A DNA stretch of 64,000 nucleotides from Hetaerina americana (lineage: Eukaryota; Arthropoda; Insecta; Odonata; Calopterygidae): contig JAKTNV010000677.1 of NCBI GenBank assembly GCA_022747635.1, positions 19,023 to 83,022 on the forward strand, given 5' to 3'. Numbering within the stretch: the first letter of the stretch is position 1; each line of letters starts with the position of its first letter. The position numbers and the translations under genes were made by a program. This document shows positions 23,706-36,195 of this stretch, piece by piece. Under the pieces are notes generated by a model that was not told the DNA's origin, made no database searches, and saw nothing but the letters and a program-made list of their open reading frames with translations.

Positions 23706-26700
23706 GGAAAATTGTTGTTTTTCGCAATATTTTTTGAAATTTGGGCTCTTTTACTAACATTAAGACTTGCGCTGAGACATCTTTTATGCTCATTTTTTGT
23801 CTTAAATGATTTATTCTGGGTTTCATTTTTTTATTTGATGAAAATGAACAACAATACACACCAAGGAAACATTTTTGTTTGATTTGTGTCGAGTGAGAAT
23901 TTCACCTAGAACCCAAAAGGGGGGGTATTGGCACTTTTCATGGAAAAATGTGAAAAATAAAAATTTCTAAAAATGAAATAAATGCCTCATATACACCTCA
24001 TACATTCACTCTAAAATGGAAGATTGTTGTTTTTCGCAATATTTTTTGAAATTTGGGCTCTTTTACTAACATAAACAATTGCGCTGAGGCATCTTTTATG
24101 CTCATTTCTTGTTTTAAATGATTTATTCTGGGTTTTATTTTGTTTATTTGATGAAAATGAACAAAAATACACACTATGGAAACATTCTTGTTTGATTTGT
24201 GTCGAGTGAGAATTTCACCTAGACCCCAAAGAGGGGGGTTTTGGCACTTTTCATGGAAAAATGTGAAAAATTATTTTTCTAAAAATGAAATAAATGTCTT
24301 CTATACACCTCAAACATTCACTCTTTAATGGAAGATTGTTGTTTTTCGCAATATTTTTGAAATTTGGGCCTATTTACTAACATTAAGACTTGCGCTGAGG
24401 CATCTTTTATGCTCATTTCTTGTCTTTAATGATTTATTCTGGGTTTTTTTTGTTTATCTGATGAAAATGAACAACAATACACACCATGGAAACATTTTTG
24501 TTTTATTTGTGTCGAGTGAGAATTTCACCTAGAACCCAAAGGGGGGGGGGGTATTGGCACTTTTTGTGGAAAAATGTGAAAAATTAAAATTTCTAAAAAT
24601 GAAATAAATGCCTTCTATACACCTCAAACATTCACTCTATAACGGAAGATTGTTGTTTTTCGCAATATTTTTTGAAATTTGGGCTCTTTTACTAACATTA
24701 ACACTTGCGCTGAGGCATCTTTTATGCTCATTTCTTGCCTTTAATGATTTATTCAGGGTTTTATTTTGTTTATTTGATGAAAATGAACAACAATACACAG
24801 AATAGAAACATTTTTGTTTGTTTTTTGTCAAATGAGAATTTCACCTAGAAAATGGCGGGGTATTGGCACTTTTCATGGAAAAATGTGAAAAATTAAAATT
24901 TTTAAAAATGAAATAAATGCCTCATATACACCTCATACATTCACTCTAAAATGGAAGATTGTTGTTTTTCGCAATATTTTTTGAAATTTGGGCTCTTTTA
25001 CTAACATAAACAATTGCGCTGAGGCATCTTTTATGCTCATTTCTTGTTTTAAATGATTTATTCTGGGTTTTATTTTGTTTATTTGATGAAAATGAACAAA
25101 AATACACACTATGGAAACATTCTTGTTTGATTTGTGTCGAGTGAGAATTTCACCTAGACCCCAAAGAGGGGGGTTTTGGCACTTTTCATGGAAAAATGTG
25201 AAAAATTATTTTTCTAAAAATGAAATAAATGCCTTCTATACACCTCAAACATTCACTCTTTAATGGAAGATTGTGGTTTTTCGCAATATTTTTGAAATTT
25301 GGGCCTATTTACTAACATTAAGACTTGCGCTGAGGCATCTTTTATGCTCATTTCTTGTCTTTAATGATTTATTCTGGGTTTTTTTTGTTTATCTGATGAA
25401 AATGAACAACAATACACACCTTGGAATCATTTTTGTTTGATTTGTGTCGAGTGAGAATTTCACCTAGAACCCAAATTGGCACTTTTCATGGAAAAATGTG
25501 AAAAATTAAAATTTCTAAAAATAAAATAAATGCCTTCTATACACCTCAAACATTCACTCTATAATGGAAGATTGTTGTTTTTCGCAATATTTTTTGAATT
25601 TTGGGCTCTTTTACTAACATTAACACTTGCGCTGAGGCATCTTTTATGCTCATTTCTTGTCTTTAATGATTTATTCTGGGTTTTATTTTGTTTATTTGAT
25701 GAAAATGAAAAAAAATACACACCATGGAAACACTTTTGTTTGATTTGTGTCGAGTGAGAATTTCACCTAGAACCCCAAGGGGGGGGTATTATCACTTTTC
25801 ATGGAAAAATGTGAAAAACTAAAATTTCTAAAAATGAAATAAAACTCTTCTATACACCTCAAACATTAACTCTTTAATGGAAGATTGTTGTTTTTCGCAA
25901 TATTTTTTGAAATTTGGGCTCTTTTACTAACATTAACACTTGCGTGGAGGCATCTTTTATGCTCTTTTCTTGTCTTAAATGATTTATTCTGGGTTTTATT
26001 TTGTTTATTTGATGAAAATGAACAACAATACACACCATGGAAACATTTTTGTTTGATTTGTGTCGAGTGAGAATTTCACCTAGAACCCAACGGAGGGGGT
26101 ATTGGCACTTTTCATGGAAAAATGTGAAAAATTAAAATTTCTAAAAATGAAATAAATGCATTCTATACACCACAAACATTCACTCTATAACGGAAGATTG
26201 TTGTTTTTCGCATTTTTTTTGAAATTTGGGCTCTTTTGCTACCCATAACACTTGCGCTGAGGCATCTTTAATGCTCATTTCTTGTCTTTAATGATTTATT
26301 CTGGGTTTTATTTTGTTTATTTGATGAAAATGAACAACAAAACACACCATGGAAACATTTTTGTTTGATTTGTGTCGAGTGAATATTTAACCTAGAACCA
26401 AAAGGGGGGGTATTGGCACTTTTCATGGAAAAATGTGAAAAATTAAATTTCTAAAAATGAAATAAATGCCTTCTATACACCTCAAACATTCACTCTATAA
26501 CGGAAGATTGTTGTTTTTCGCAATATTTTTTGAAATTTTGGCTCTTTTACTACCCATTAAACTTGCGCTGAGGCATCTTTTATGCTCATTTCTTGTCTTT
26601 AATGATTTATTCTTGGTTTTATTTTGGTTTTTTGACGAAAATGAACAACAATACACACCATGGAAGCACATTTGTTTGTTTTTTGTCCAGTGAGAATTTC

Positions 26701-26810
26701 ACCTAGAAAAGGGCGGGGTATTGGCACTTTTCATGGAAAAATGTGATAAATTAAAATTTCTAAAAATGAAATAAAACTCTTCTATACACCTCAAACATTC
26801 ACTCTTTAAT
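23706..26810 (+). repeat. Satellite block duplicating 20912-22772 with an internal 935-bp duplication
   Basis: Landmarks at 23706, 24018, 24330, 24644, 24953, 25265, 25566, 25879, 26192 and 26502. Units 23706, 24018 and 24330 match 20912, 21224 and 21536. The pair 24018/24330 is repeated as 24953/25265 (offset 935), sharing CTCATACATTC and CATTCTTG. Units 25566, 26192 and 26502 match 21836, 22149 and 22459. The unit 25265-25565 is 301 bp and lacks the G run (CCCAAATTGGCAC at 25471-25482), exactly as in the 21536 unit. The parallel unit at 24330 instead has 11 G (24541-24551). The order shows one segmental duplication followed by a smaller tandem one. Confidence 0.88.
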
Positions 26811-29800
26811 GGAAGATTGTTGTTTTTCGCAATATTTTTTGAAATTTGGGCTCTTTTACTAACATTTACAATTGCGCTGAGACATCTTTTATGCTCATTT
26901 CTTGTCTTAAATGATTTATTCTGGGTATTATTTTGTTTATTTGATGAAAATGAACAAAAATACACACTATGGAAACATTTTTGTTTGATTTGTGTCGAGT
27001 AAGAATTCCACCTAGAACCCAAAGGGGGGGTATTGGAACTTTTCATGGAAAAATGTGAAAAATTAAAATTTCTAAAAATAAAATAAATGCCTCATATACA
27101 CCTCAAACATTCACTCTATAATGGAAGATTGTTGTTTTTCGCAATATTTTTTGAAATTTGGGCTCTTTTACTAACATTAACACTTGGGTGGAGGCATCTT
27201 TTATGCTTATTTCTTGTCTTTAATTATTTATTCTGGGTATTATTTTGTTTATTTGATGAAAATGAACAACAATACACACCATGGAAACATTTTTGTTTGT
27301 TTTTTTTCCAGTGAGAATTTCACCTAGAAAAGGGCGGGGTATTGGCACTTAAATGGAAAAATGTGCAAAATTAAAATTTCTAAAAATGAAATAAATGCCT
27401 CATATACACCTCAAACATTCACTCTATAAAGGAAGATTGTTGTTTTTCGCAATATTTTTTGAAATTTGGGCTCTTTTACTAACATTAACACTTGCGCTGA
27501 CGCATCTTTTATGCTCATTTCTTGTCTTTAATGATTTATTCCTGGTTTAATTTTGTTTATTTGACGAAAATGAACAACAATACACACCATGGAAACACTT
27601 TTGTTTGATTTGTGTCGAGTGAGAATTTCACCTAGAACCCCAAGGGGGGGGTATTGTCACTTATCATGGAAAAATGTGAAAAATTAAAATTTCTATAAAT
27701 GAAATAAAACTCTTCTATACACCTCAAACATTCACTGTTTAATGGAAGATTGTTGTTTTTCGCAATATTTTTTGAAATTTGGGCTCTTTTACTAACATTA
27801 ACACTTGCGTGGAGGCATCTTTTATGCTCATTTCTTGTCTTAAATGATTTATTCTGGGCTTTATTTTGTTTATTTGATGAAAATGAACAACAATACACAC
27901 TATGGAAACATTTTTGTTTGTTTTTTGTCGAGTGAGAATTTCACCTAGAAAAGGGCGGGGTATTGGCACTTTTCATGGAAAAATGTGAAATTTTGAAATT
28001 TCTAAAAATAAAATAAATGCCTTCTATACACCTCAAACATTCACTCTTTAATGGAAGATTGTAGTTTTTCGCAATATTTTATGAAATTTGGGCTCTTTTA
28101 CTAACATTACCACTTGCGCTGAGGCATCTTTTATGCTCATTTCTTGTCTTTAATGATTTATTCTGGGTTTTATTTTTTTTTTTTTGATGAAAATGAACAA
28201 AAATACATACCATTAAAACATTTTTGTTTGATTTGTGTCGAGTGAGAATTTCACCTAGACCCCAAAGAGGGGGGTATTGGCACTTTTCATGGAAAAATGT
28301 GAAAAATTAAAATTTCTAAAAATGAAATGAATGCCTTATATGCACCTCATACATTCACTCTATAATGGAAGATTGTTGTTTATCGCAATATTTTTTGAAA
28401 TTTTGGCTCTTTTACTAACATTAACACTTGCGCTGAGGCACCTTTTATGCTCATTTCTTGTCTTTAATGATTTATTCTTGGTTTTATTTTTTTTATTTGA
28501 TGAAAATGAACAACAATACACACCTTGGAAACTTTTTTGTTTGATTTGTGTCGAGAGAGAATTTCACGTAGAACCCAAAGGGGGGGGCATTGGCACTTTT
28601 CATGGAAAAATGTGAAAAATTAAAATTTCTAAAAATGAAATGAATGCCTTATATACACCTCATACATTCACTCTATAATGGAAGATTGTTGTTTATCGCA
28701 ATATTTTTTGAAGTTTTGGCTCTTTTACTAACATTAACACTTGCGCTGAGGCATCTTTTATGCTCATTTCTTGTCTTTAATGATTTATTCTTGGTTTTTT
28801 TTTTTTTTATTTGATGAAAATGAACAACAATACACACCTTGGAAACATTTTTGTTTGATTTGTGTCGAGTGAGAATTTCACCTAGAACCCAAAGGGGGGG
28901 GTATTGGCACTTTTCATGGAAAAATGTGAAATTTTGAGCTTTCTAAAAATAAAATAAATGCCTTCTATACACCTCAAACATTCACTCTATAATGGAAGAT
29001 TGTAGTTTTTCGCAATATTTTTTGAAATTTGGGCTCTTTTACTAACATTAACACTTTCGCTGAGGCATCTTTTATGCTCATTTCTTGTCTTTAATGATTT
29101 ATTCTGGGTTTTATTTTCTTTATTTGATGAAAATGAACAACCATACACACCATGGAAACATTTTTGTTTGTTTTTTGTCCAGTGAGAATTTCACCTAGAA
29201 AAGGGCGGGGTATTGGCACTTTTCATGGAATAATGTGAAAAATTAAAATTTCTAAAAATGAAATAAATGCCTCATATACACCTCAAACATTCACTCTATA
29301 ATGGAAGATTGTTGTTATTCGCAATATTTTTTGAAATTTGGGCCTATTTACTAACATTAAGACTTGCGCTGAGGCATCTTTTATGCTCATTTCTTGTCTT
29401 AAATGATTTATTCTGGGTTTTATTTTGTTTATTTGATGAAAATGAAGAACAATACACACCATGGAAACATTTTTGTGTGATTTGTCTAGAGTGAGAATTT
29501 CACCTAGAACCCAAAGGGCGGGGTATTGGCTCTTTTCATGGAAAAATGTGAAAAATTAAAATTTCTAAAAATGAAATGAATGCCTTCTATACACCTCAAA
29601 CATTCACTCTATAATGGAAGATTGTTGTTTTTCGCAATATTTTTTGAAATTTGGGCTCTTTTACTAACATTAACACTTGCGCTGAGGCATTTTTTATGCT
29701 CATTTCTTGTCTTAAATGATTTATTCTGGGTTTCATTTTTTTATTTGATGAAAATGAACAACAATACACACCAAGGAAACATTTTTGATTGACTTGTGTC

Positions 29801-30237
29801 GAGTGAGAATTTCACCTATACCCCAAAAGGGGGGGTATTGGCACTTTTCATGGAAAAATGTGAAAAATTAAAATTTTTAAAAATGAAATAAATGCCTCAT
29901 ATACACCTCAAACATTCACTCTATAATGGAAGATTGTTGTTTTTTGCAATATTTTTTGAAATTTGGGCTCTTATACTAACATTAACACTTGCGCTGAGGC
30001 ATCTTTTATGCTCATTTCTTGTCTTTAATGATTTATTCTGGGTTTTATTTTGTTTATTTGACGGAAATGAACAACAATACGCACCATGGAAACATTTTTG
30101 TTTGATTTTATCGAGTGAGAATTTCACCTAGAACCCAAAGGGGGGGGTATTGACTTTTCATGGAAAAATGTGAAATTTTGAAATTTCTAAAAATAAGATA
30201 AATGCCTTCTATACACCTCAAACATTCACTCTATAAT
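26811..30237 (+). repeat. Satellite mosaic, eleven monomers
   Basis: Landmarks at 26811, 27123, 27431, 27744, 28053, 28367, 28680, 28994, 29303, 29616 and 29928. The units at 28367 and 28680 are near-identical neighbours (CTTATAT left arm, CTCATACATTC, TTTATCGC, ATTCTTGG), so they are a one-monomer tandem duplication. A related unit sits at 5328. The T run in TTTTATTTTTTTT is expanded near 28170 and 28800. The unit at 29303 ends with the private string TGTGTGATTTGTCTAGAG, which recurs near 32830. No gene is visible. Confidence 0.86.
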
Positions 30238-32106
30238 GGAAGATTGTAGTTTTTCGCAATATTTTTTGAAATTTGGGCTCTTTTACTAACATTAACACCT
30301 GCGCTGAGGCATCTTTTATGCTCATTTCTTGTCTTAAATGATTTATTCTGGGTTTTATTTTGGTTATTTGTCGAAAATGAACAACAATACACATCATGGA
30401 AGCACATTTGTTTGTTTTTGGTCCAGTGAGAATTTCACCTAGAAAAGGGCGGGGTATTGGCACTTTTCATGGAAAAATGTGAAAAATTAATATTTCTAAA
30501 AATGAAATAAAAGCCTTCGATACACCTCAAACATTCACTCTATAATGGAAGATTGTTGTTTTTCGCAATATTTTTTGAAATTAGGGCTCTTTTACTAACA
30601 TTAACACTTTCGCTGAGGCATCTTTTATGCTCATTTCTTGTCTTTAATGATTTATTCTGGGTTTTATTTTCTTTATTTGATGAAAATGAACAACCATACA
30701 CACCATGGAAACATTTTTGTTTGTTTTTTGTCCAGTGAGAATTTCACCTAGAAAAGGGCGGGGTATTGGCACTTTCATGGAATAATGTGAAAAATTAAAA
30801 TTTCTAAAAATGAAATAAATGCCTCATATACACCTCAAACATTCACTCTATAATGGAAGATTGTTGTTATTCGCAATATTTTTTGAAATTTGGGCTCTTT
30901 TACTAATATTAAGACTTGCGCTGAGGCATCTTTTATGGTCATTTCTTGTCTTAAATGATTTATTCTGGGTGTCATTTTTTTATTTGATGAAAATGAACAA
31001 CAATACACACCAAGGAAACATTTTTGTTTGTTTTTTGTCCAGTGAGAATTTCACCTAGAAAAGGGCGGGGTATTGGCACTTTTCATGGAAAAATGTGAAA
31101 AATTAAAAATTCAAAAAAGAAATAAATGCCTTCGATACACCTCAAACATTCACTCTATAATGGAAGATTGTTGTTTTTCGCAATATTTTTTGAAATTTGG
31201 GCTCTTTTACTAACATTAACACTTGCGCTGAGGCATCTTTTATGCTCATTTCTTGTCTTTAATGATTTATTCCTGGTTTAATTTTGTTTATTTGACGAAA
31301 ATGAACAACAATACATACCATGAAAACGCTTTTGTTTGATTTAGCGCGAGTGAGAATTTCACCTAGAACCCAAAGGAGGGGGTATTGGCACTTTTCATGG
31401 AAAAATGTGAAATTTTGAAATTTCTAAAAATGAAATAAAACTCTTCTATACACCTCAAACATTCACTTTATAATGGAAGATTGTTGTTTTTCGCAAATTT
31501 TTTTGAAATTTGGGCCATTTTACTATCATTAACACTTGCGCTGAGGCATCTTTTATGCTTATTTCTTGTCTTAAATGATTTATTCTGGGTTTTATTTTGG
31601 TTATTTTTCGAAAATGAACAACAATACATACCATGGAAGCACATTTGTTTGTTTTTGGTCCAGTGAGAATTTCACCTAGAAAAGGGCGGGGTATTGGCAC
31701 TTTTCATGGAAAAATGTTAAATATTAAAATTTCTAAAAATGAAATAAAACTCTTCTATACACCTCAAACATTCACTCTTTATCGGAAGATTGTTGTTTTT
31801 CGCAATATTTTTAAAAATTTGGGCTCTTTCACTAACATTAACACTTTCGCTGAGGCATCTTTTATGCTCATTTCTTGTCTTTAATGATTTATTCTGGGTT
31901 TTATTTTCTTTATTTGATGAAAATGAAAACCCATACACACCATGGAAACATTTTTGTTTGTTTTTTGTCCAGTGAGAATTTCACCAAGACCCCAAAGGGG
32001 GGGTCTTTGACCCCAATTGGCACTTTTCATGGAAAAATGTGAAAAATTAAAATTGCTAAAAATGAAATGAATGCCTTCTATACACCTCATACATTCACTC
32101 TATAAT
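30238..32106 (+). repeat. Satellite block, six monomers; first three recur at 33288
   Basis: Landmarks at 30238, 30547, 30855, 31162, 31475 and 31784. The run 30238-30855 (CACCTGCGCTGAGG with TTGGTTATTTGTCG; CGATACACC with TTTCGCTGAGG; TTATTCGC) is repeated at 33288, 33598 and 33907, offset about 3.05 kb, although the third members differ after the middle. The unit at 31784 carries GAAAACCCATACACACC and TTTAAAAATTTGGGC, markers seen again at 45001 and 52164. It ends in the hairpin-forming insertion at 31988-32014. Confidence 0.86.
31988..32014 (+). repeat. Hairpin-forming insertion replacing the G-run junction
   Basis: The end of this 323-bp unit reads GACCCCAAAG, a run of seven G (31997-32003), then TCTTTGACCCC before AATTGGCAC. 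GACCCC (31988-31993) pairs perfectly with GGGGTC (32000-32005), and GACCCC is repeated directly at 32009-32014. No other monomer has this form. An inverted, templated duplication next to the G run is the simplest explanation, inferred from the symmetry. Confidence 0.85.
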
Positions 32107-32661
32107 GGAGGATTGTTGTTTTTCGCAATATTTTTTGAAATTTGGGCTCTTTTACTAACATTAACACTTGCGCTGACGCATCTTTTATGCTCATTTCTTG
32201 TCTTTATGATTTTTCCCAGGTTTTATTTTGTTTATTTGACGAAAATGAATAACGATACACACCATAGAAACATTTTTGTTTGATTTGTGTCGAGTGAGAA
32301 TTTCACCTAGAACCCAAAGGGCACTTCACAAATTGACACTTTTCATGGAAAAATGAGAAATAATAAAATTTCTAAAAATGAAATAAAACTCTTCTATACA
32401 CCTCAAACATTCACTCTATAATCACATCTTTTATGCTCATTTCTTGTCTTTAATGATTTATTCTGGGTTTTATTTTGTTTATTTGATGACAATGAACAAA
32501 AATACACACTATGGAAACATTTTTGTTTGTTTTTTGTCGAGTGAGAATTTCACCTAGAAAAGGGCGGGGTATTGGCACTTTTCATGGAAAAATGTGAAAA
32601 ATTAAAAATTCAAAAAATGAAATAAATGCCTTCGATACACCTCAAACATTCACTCTATAAT
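32107..32661 (+). repeat. Two rearranged monomers, the second with a 70-bp deletion
   Basis: The first unit (32107-32422) is A-like (GACGCATC, CTTTATG). Its G run is replaced by GGGCACTTCACAAATTG (32319-32335). The second unit jumps from CACTCTATAAT (ending 32422) straight to CACATCTTTTATGCTC. The landmark GGAAGATTG, the TTCGCAATA block and the variable box are therefore missing, and the unit is 239 bp. Compared with the unit at 19049, 70 bp are lost. The rest of this unit is class 2 and normal. Confidence 0.9.
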
Positions 32662-35600
32662 GGAAGATTGTTGTTTTTGGCAATATTTTTTGAAATTTGG
32701 GCTCTTTTACTAACATTAACACTTGCGCTGAGGCATCTTTTATGCTCATTTCTTGTCTTTAATAATTTATTCTGGGTTTTATTTTTTTATTTGATGAAAA
32801 TGAACAACAATACACACCATGGAAACATTTTTGTGTGATTTGTCTAGAGTGAGAATTTCACCTAGAACCCAAAGGGCGGGGTATTGGCACTTTTCATGGA
32901 AAAATGTGAAAAATTAAAATTTCTAAAAATGAAATGAATGCCTTCTATACACCTCAAACATTTACTCTATAAAGGAAGATTGTTGTTTTTCGCAATATTT
33001 TTTGAAATTTGGGCTCTTTTACTAACATTAACACTTGCGCTGAGGCATCTTTTATGCTCATTTCTTGTCTTAAATGATTTATTCCTGGTTTTATTTTGTT
33101 TATTTGACGAAAATGAACAACAATACACCCCATGGAAACATTTTTGTTTGATTTGTGTCGAGTGAGAATTTCACCTAGAACCCAAAGGGGGGGGTATTGG
33201 TACTTTTCATGATAAAAATGTGAAATTTTGAAATTTCTAAAAATAAGATAAATGCCTTCTATACACCTCAAACATTCACTCTATAATGGAAGATTGTAGT
33301 TTTTCGCAATATTTTTTTAAGTTTGGGCTCTTTTACTAACATTAACACCTGCGCTGAGGCATCTTTTATGCTCATTTCTTGTCTTAAATGATTTATTCTG
33401 GGTTTTATTTTAAGTATTTTGTCGAAAATGAACAACAATACACACCATGGAAGCACATTTGTTTGTTTTTGGTCCAGTGAGAATTTCACCTAGAAAAGGG
33501 CGGGGTATTGGCACTTTTCATGGAAAAATGTGAAAAATTAATATTTCTAAAAATGAAATAAAAGCCTTCGATACACCTCAAACATTCACTCTATAATGGA
33601 AGATTGTTGTTTTTCGCAATATTTTTTGAAATTTGGGGTCTTTTACTAACATTAACACTTTCGCTGAGGCATCTTTTATGCTCATTTCCTATCTTTAATG
33701 ATTTATTCTAGGTTTTATTTTCTTTATTTGATGAAAATGAACAACCATACACACCATGGAAACATTTTTGTTTGTTTTTTGTCCAGTGAGAATTTCACCT
33801 AGAAAAGGGCGGGGTATTGGCACTTTTCATGGAATAATGTGAAAAATTAAAATTTCTAAAAATGAAATAAATGCCTCATATACACCTCAAACATTCACTC
33901 TATAATGGAAGATTGTTGTTATTCGCAATATTTTTTGAAATTTGGGCTCTTTTACTAACATTAACACTTGCGCTGACGCATCTTTTATGCTCATTTCTTG
34001 TCTTTATGATTTATTCCTGGTTTTATTTTGTTTATTTGACGAAAATGATCAACGATACACACCATAGAAACATTTTTGTTTGATTTGTGTCGAGTGAGAA
34101 TTTCACCTAGAACCCAAAGGGGGGGGTATTGGCACTTTTCATGGAAAAATGTGAAATATTAAAATTTCTATAAATGAAATAAAACTCTTCTATACACCTC
34201 AAACATTCACTCTTTAATGGAAGATTGTTGTTTTTCGCAATATTTTTTGAAATTTGGGTTCTTTTACTAACATTAAGACTTGCGCTGAGGCATCTTTTAT
34301 GCTCATTTCTTGTCTTAAATGATTTATTCTGGGTTTCATTTTTTTATTTGATGAAAATGAACAACAATACACACCAAGGAAACATTTTTGATTGATTTGT
34401 GTCGAGTGAGAATTTCACCTATAACCCAAAAGGGGGGGTATGGGCACTTTTCATGGAAAAATGTGAAAAATTAAAATTTCTAAAAATGAAATAAATGCCT
34501 CATATACACCTCAAACATTCACTCTATAATGAAGATTGTTGTTTTTTGCAATATTTTTTGAAATTTGGGCTCTTTTACTAACATTAACAATTGCGCTGAG
34601 GCATCTTTTATGCTCATTTCTTGTTTTAAATGATTTATTCTGGGTATTATTTTGTTTATTTGATGAAAATGAACAAAAATACACACTTTGGAAACATTTT
34701 TGTTTGATTTGTGTCGAGTGAGAATTCCACCTAGAACCCAAAGGGGGGGGGAATTGGCACTTTTCATGGAAAAATGTGAAAAATTAAAATTTCTAAAAAT
34801 AAAATAAATGCCTCATATACACCTCAAACATTCACTCTATAATGGAAGATTGTTGTTTTTCGCAATATTTTTTGAAATTTGGGCTCTTTTACTAACATTA
34901 ACATTTGCGCTGAGGCATCTTTTATGCTCATTTCTTGTCTTAAATGATTTATTCTGGGTTTTATTTTGTTTATTTGATGAAAATGAACAACAATACACAC
35001 TATGGAAACATTTTTGTTTGTTTTTTGTCTAGTGAGAATTTCACCTAGAAAAGGGCGGGGTATTGGCACTTTTCATGGAAAAATGTGAAAAATTAAAAAT
35101 TCAAAAAATGAAATAAATGCCTTCGATACACCTCAAACATTCACTCTATAATGGAAGATTGTTGTTTTTGGCAATATTTTTTGAAATTTGGGCTCTTTTA
35201 CTAACATTAACACTTGCGCTGAGGCATCTTTTATGCTCATTTCTTGTCTTTAATGATTTATTCCTGGTTTAATTTTGTTTATTTGACGAAAATGAACAAC
35301 AATACATACCATGGAAACGCTTTTGTTTGATTTAGCGCGAGTGAGAATTTCACCTAGAACCCAAAGGGGGGGGTATTGGCACTTTTCATGGAAAAATGTG
35401 AAATTTTGAAATTTCTAAAAATGAAATAAAACTCTTCTATACACCTCAAACATTCACTTTATAATGGAAGATTGTTGTTTATCGCAATATTTTTTGAAAT
35501 TTGGGCCATTTTACTATCATTAACACTTGCGCTGAGGCATCTTTTATGCTCATTTCTTTGTTTAATGATTTATTCCTGGTTTTATTTTGTTTATTTGACG

Positions 35601-35776
35601 AAAATGAACAACAATACACACCATGGAAACATTTTTGTTTGATTATAGTCGAGTGAGAATTTCATCTAGAACCCAAAGGGGGGGTATTGGCACTTTTCAT
35701 GGAAAAATGTGAAAAATTAAAATTTCTAAAAATGAAATGAATGCCTTCTATACACCTCAAACATTCACTCTATAAT
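32662..35776 (+). repeat. Satellite mosaic, ten monomers
   Basis: Landmarks at 32662, 32974, 33288, 33598, 33907, 34219, about 34530 (one G lost: AATGAAGATTG), 34844, 35153 and 35466. The pair 34844/35153 (GGAATTGGCAC junction before it; TTGCGCTGAGG; AATTCAAAAAATG arm; TTTTTGGCAAT) recurs at 41897/42206, offset 7053. In the second members the match holds only for the left half: 35153 continues as CCTGGTTTAATT and 42206 as TTTCGCTGAGGCATCTTTAATG. Confidence 0.86.
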
Positions 35777-36195
35777 GGAAGATTGTTGTTTTTCGCAATA
35801 TTTTTTGAAATTTGGGCTCTTTTACTAACATTAACATTTGCGCTGAGGCATCTTTAATGCTCATTTCTTGTCTTTAATGATTTATTCTGGGTTTTATTTT
35901 GTTTATTTGATGAAAATGAACAACAATACACACTATGGAAACATTTTTGTTAGTTTTTTGTCTCATTTCGCTCATTTCTTGTCTTAAATGATTTATTCCT
36001 GGTTTTATTTTGTTTATTTGACGAAAATGAACAACAATAAACACCATGGAAACATTTTTGTTTGATTTGAGTCGAGTGAGAATTTCACCTAGAACCCAGG
36101 GGGTATTGGCACTTTTAATGGAAAAATGTGAAATTTTGAAATTTCTAAAAATAAGATAAATGCCTTCTATACACCTAAAACATTCACTCTATAAT
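35777..36195 (+). repeat. Compound monomer of 419 bp (one monomer plus 109 bp), first copy
   Basis: The unit runs normally to TTAGTTTTTTGTCT (ending 35963). It then re-enters the monomer about 110 bp upstream, at CTCATTTCTTGTCTTAAATG (35971), and completes a second class 1 end. CTCATTTC occurs twice at the join (35962-35969 and 35971-35978), which suggests exchange or slippage at a short repeat. The same join, including the private TTAGTT change and CAATAAACACC, is found at 40730-40741, so the event happened once and was then duplicated. Confidence 0.93.
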
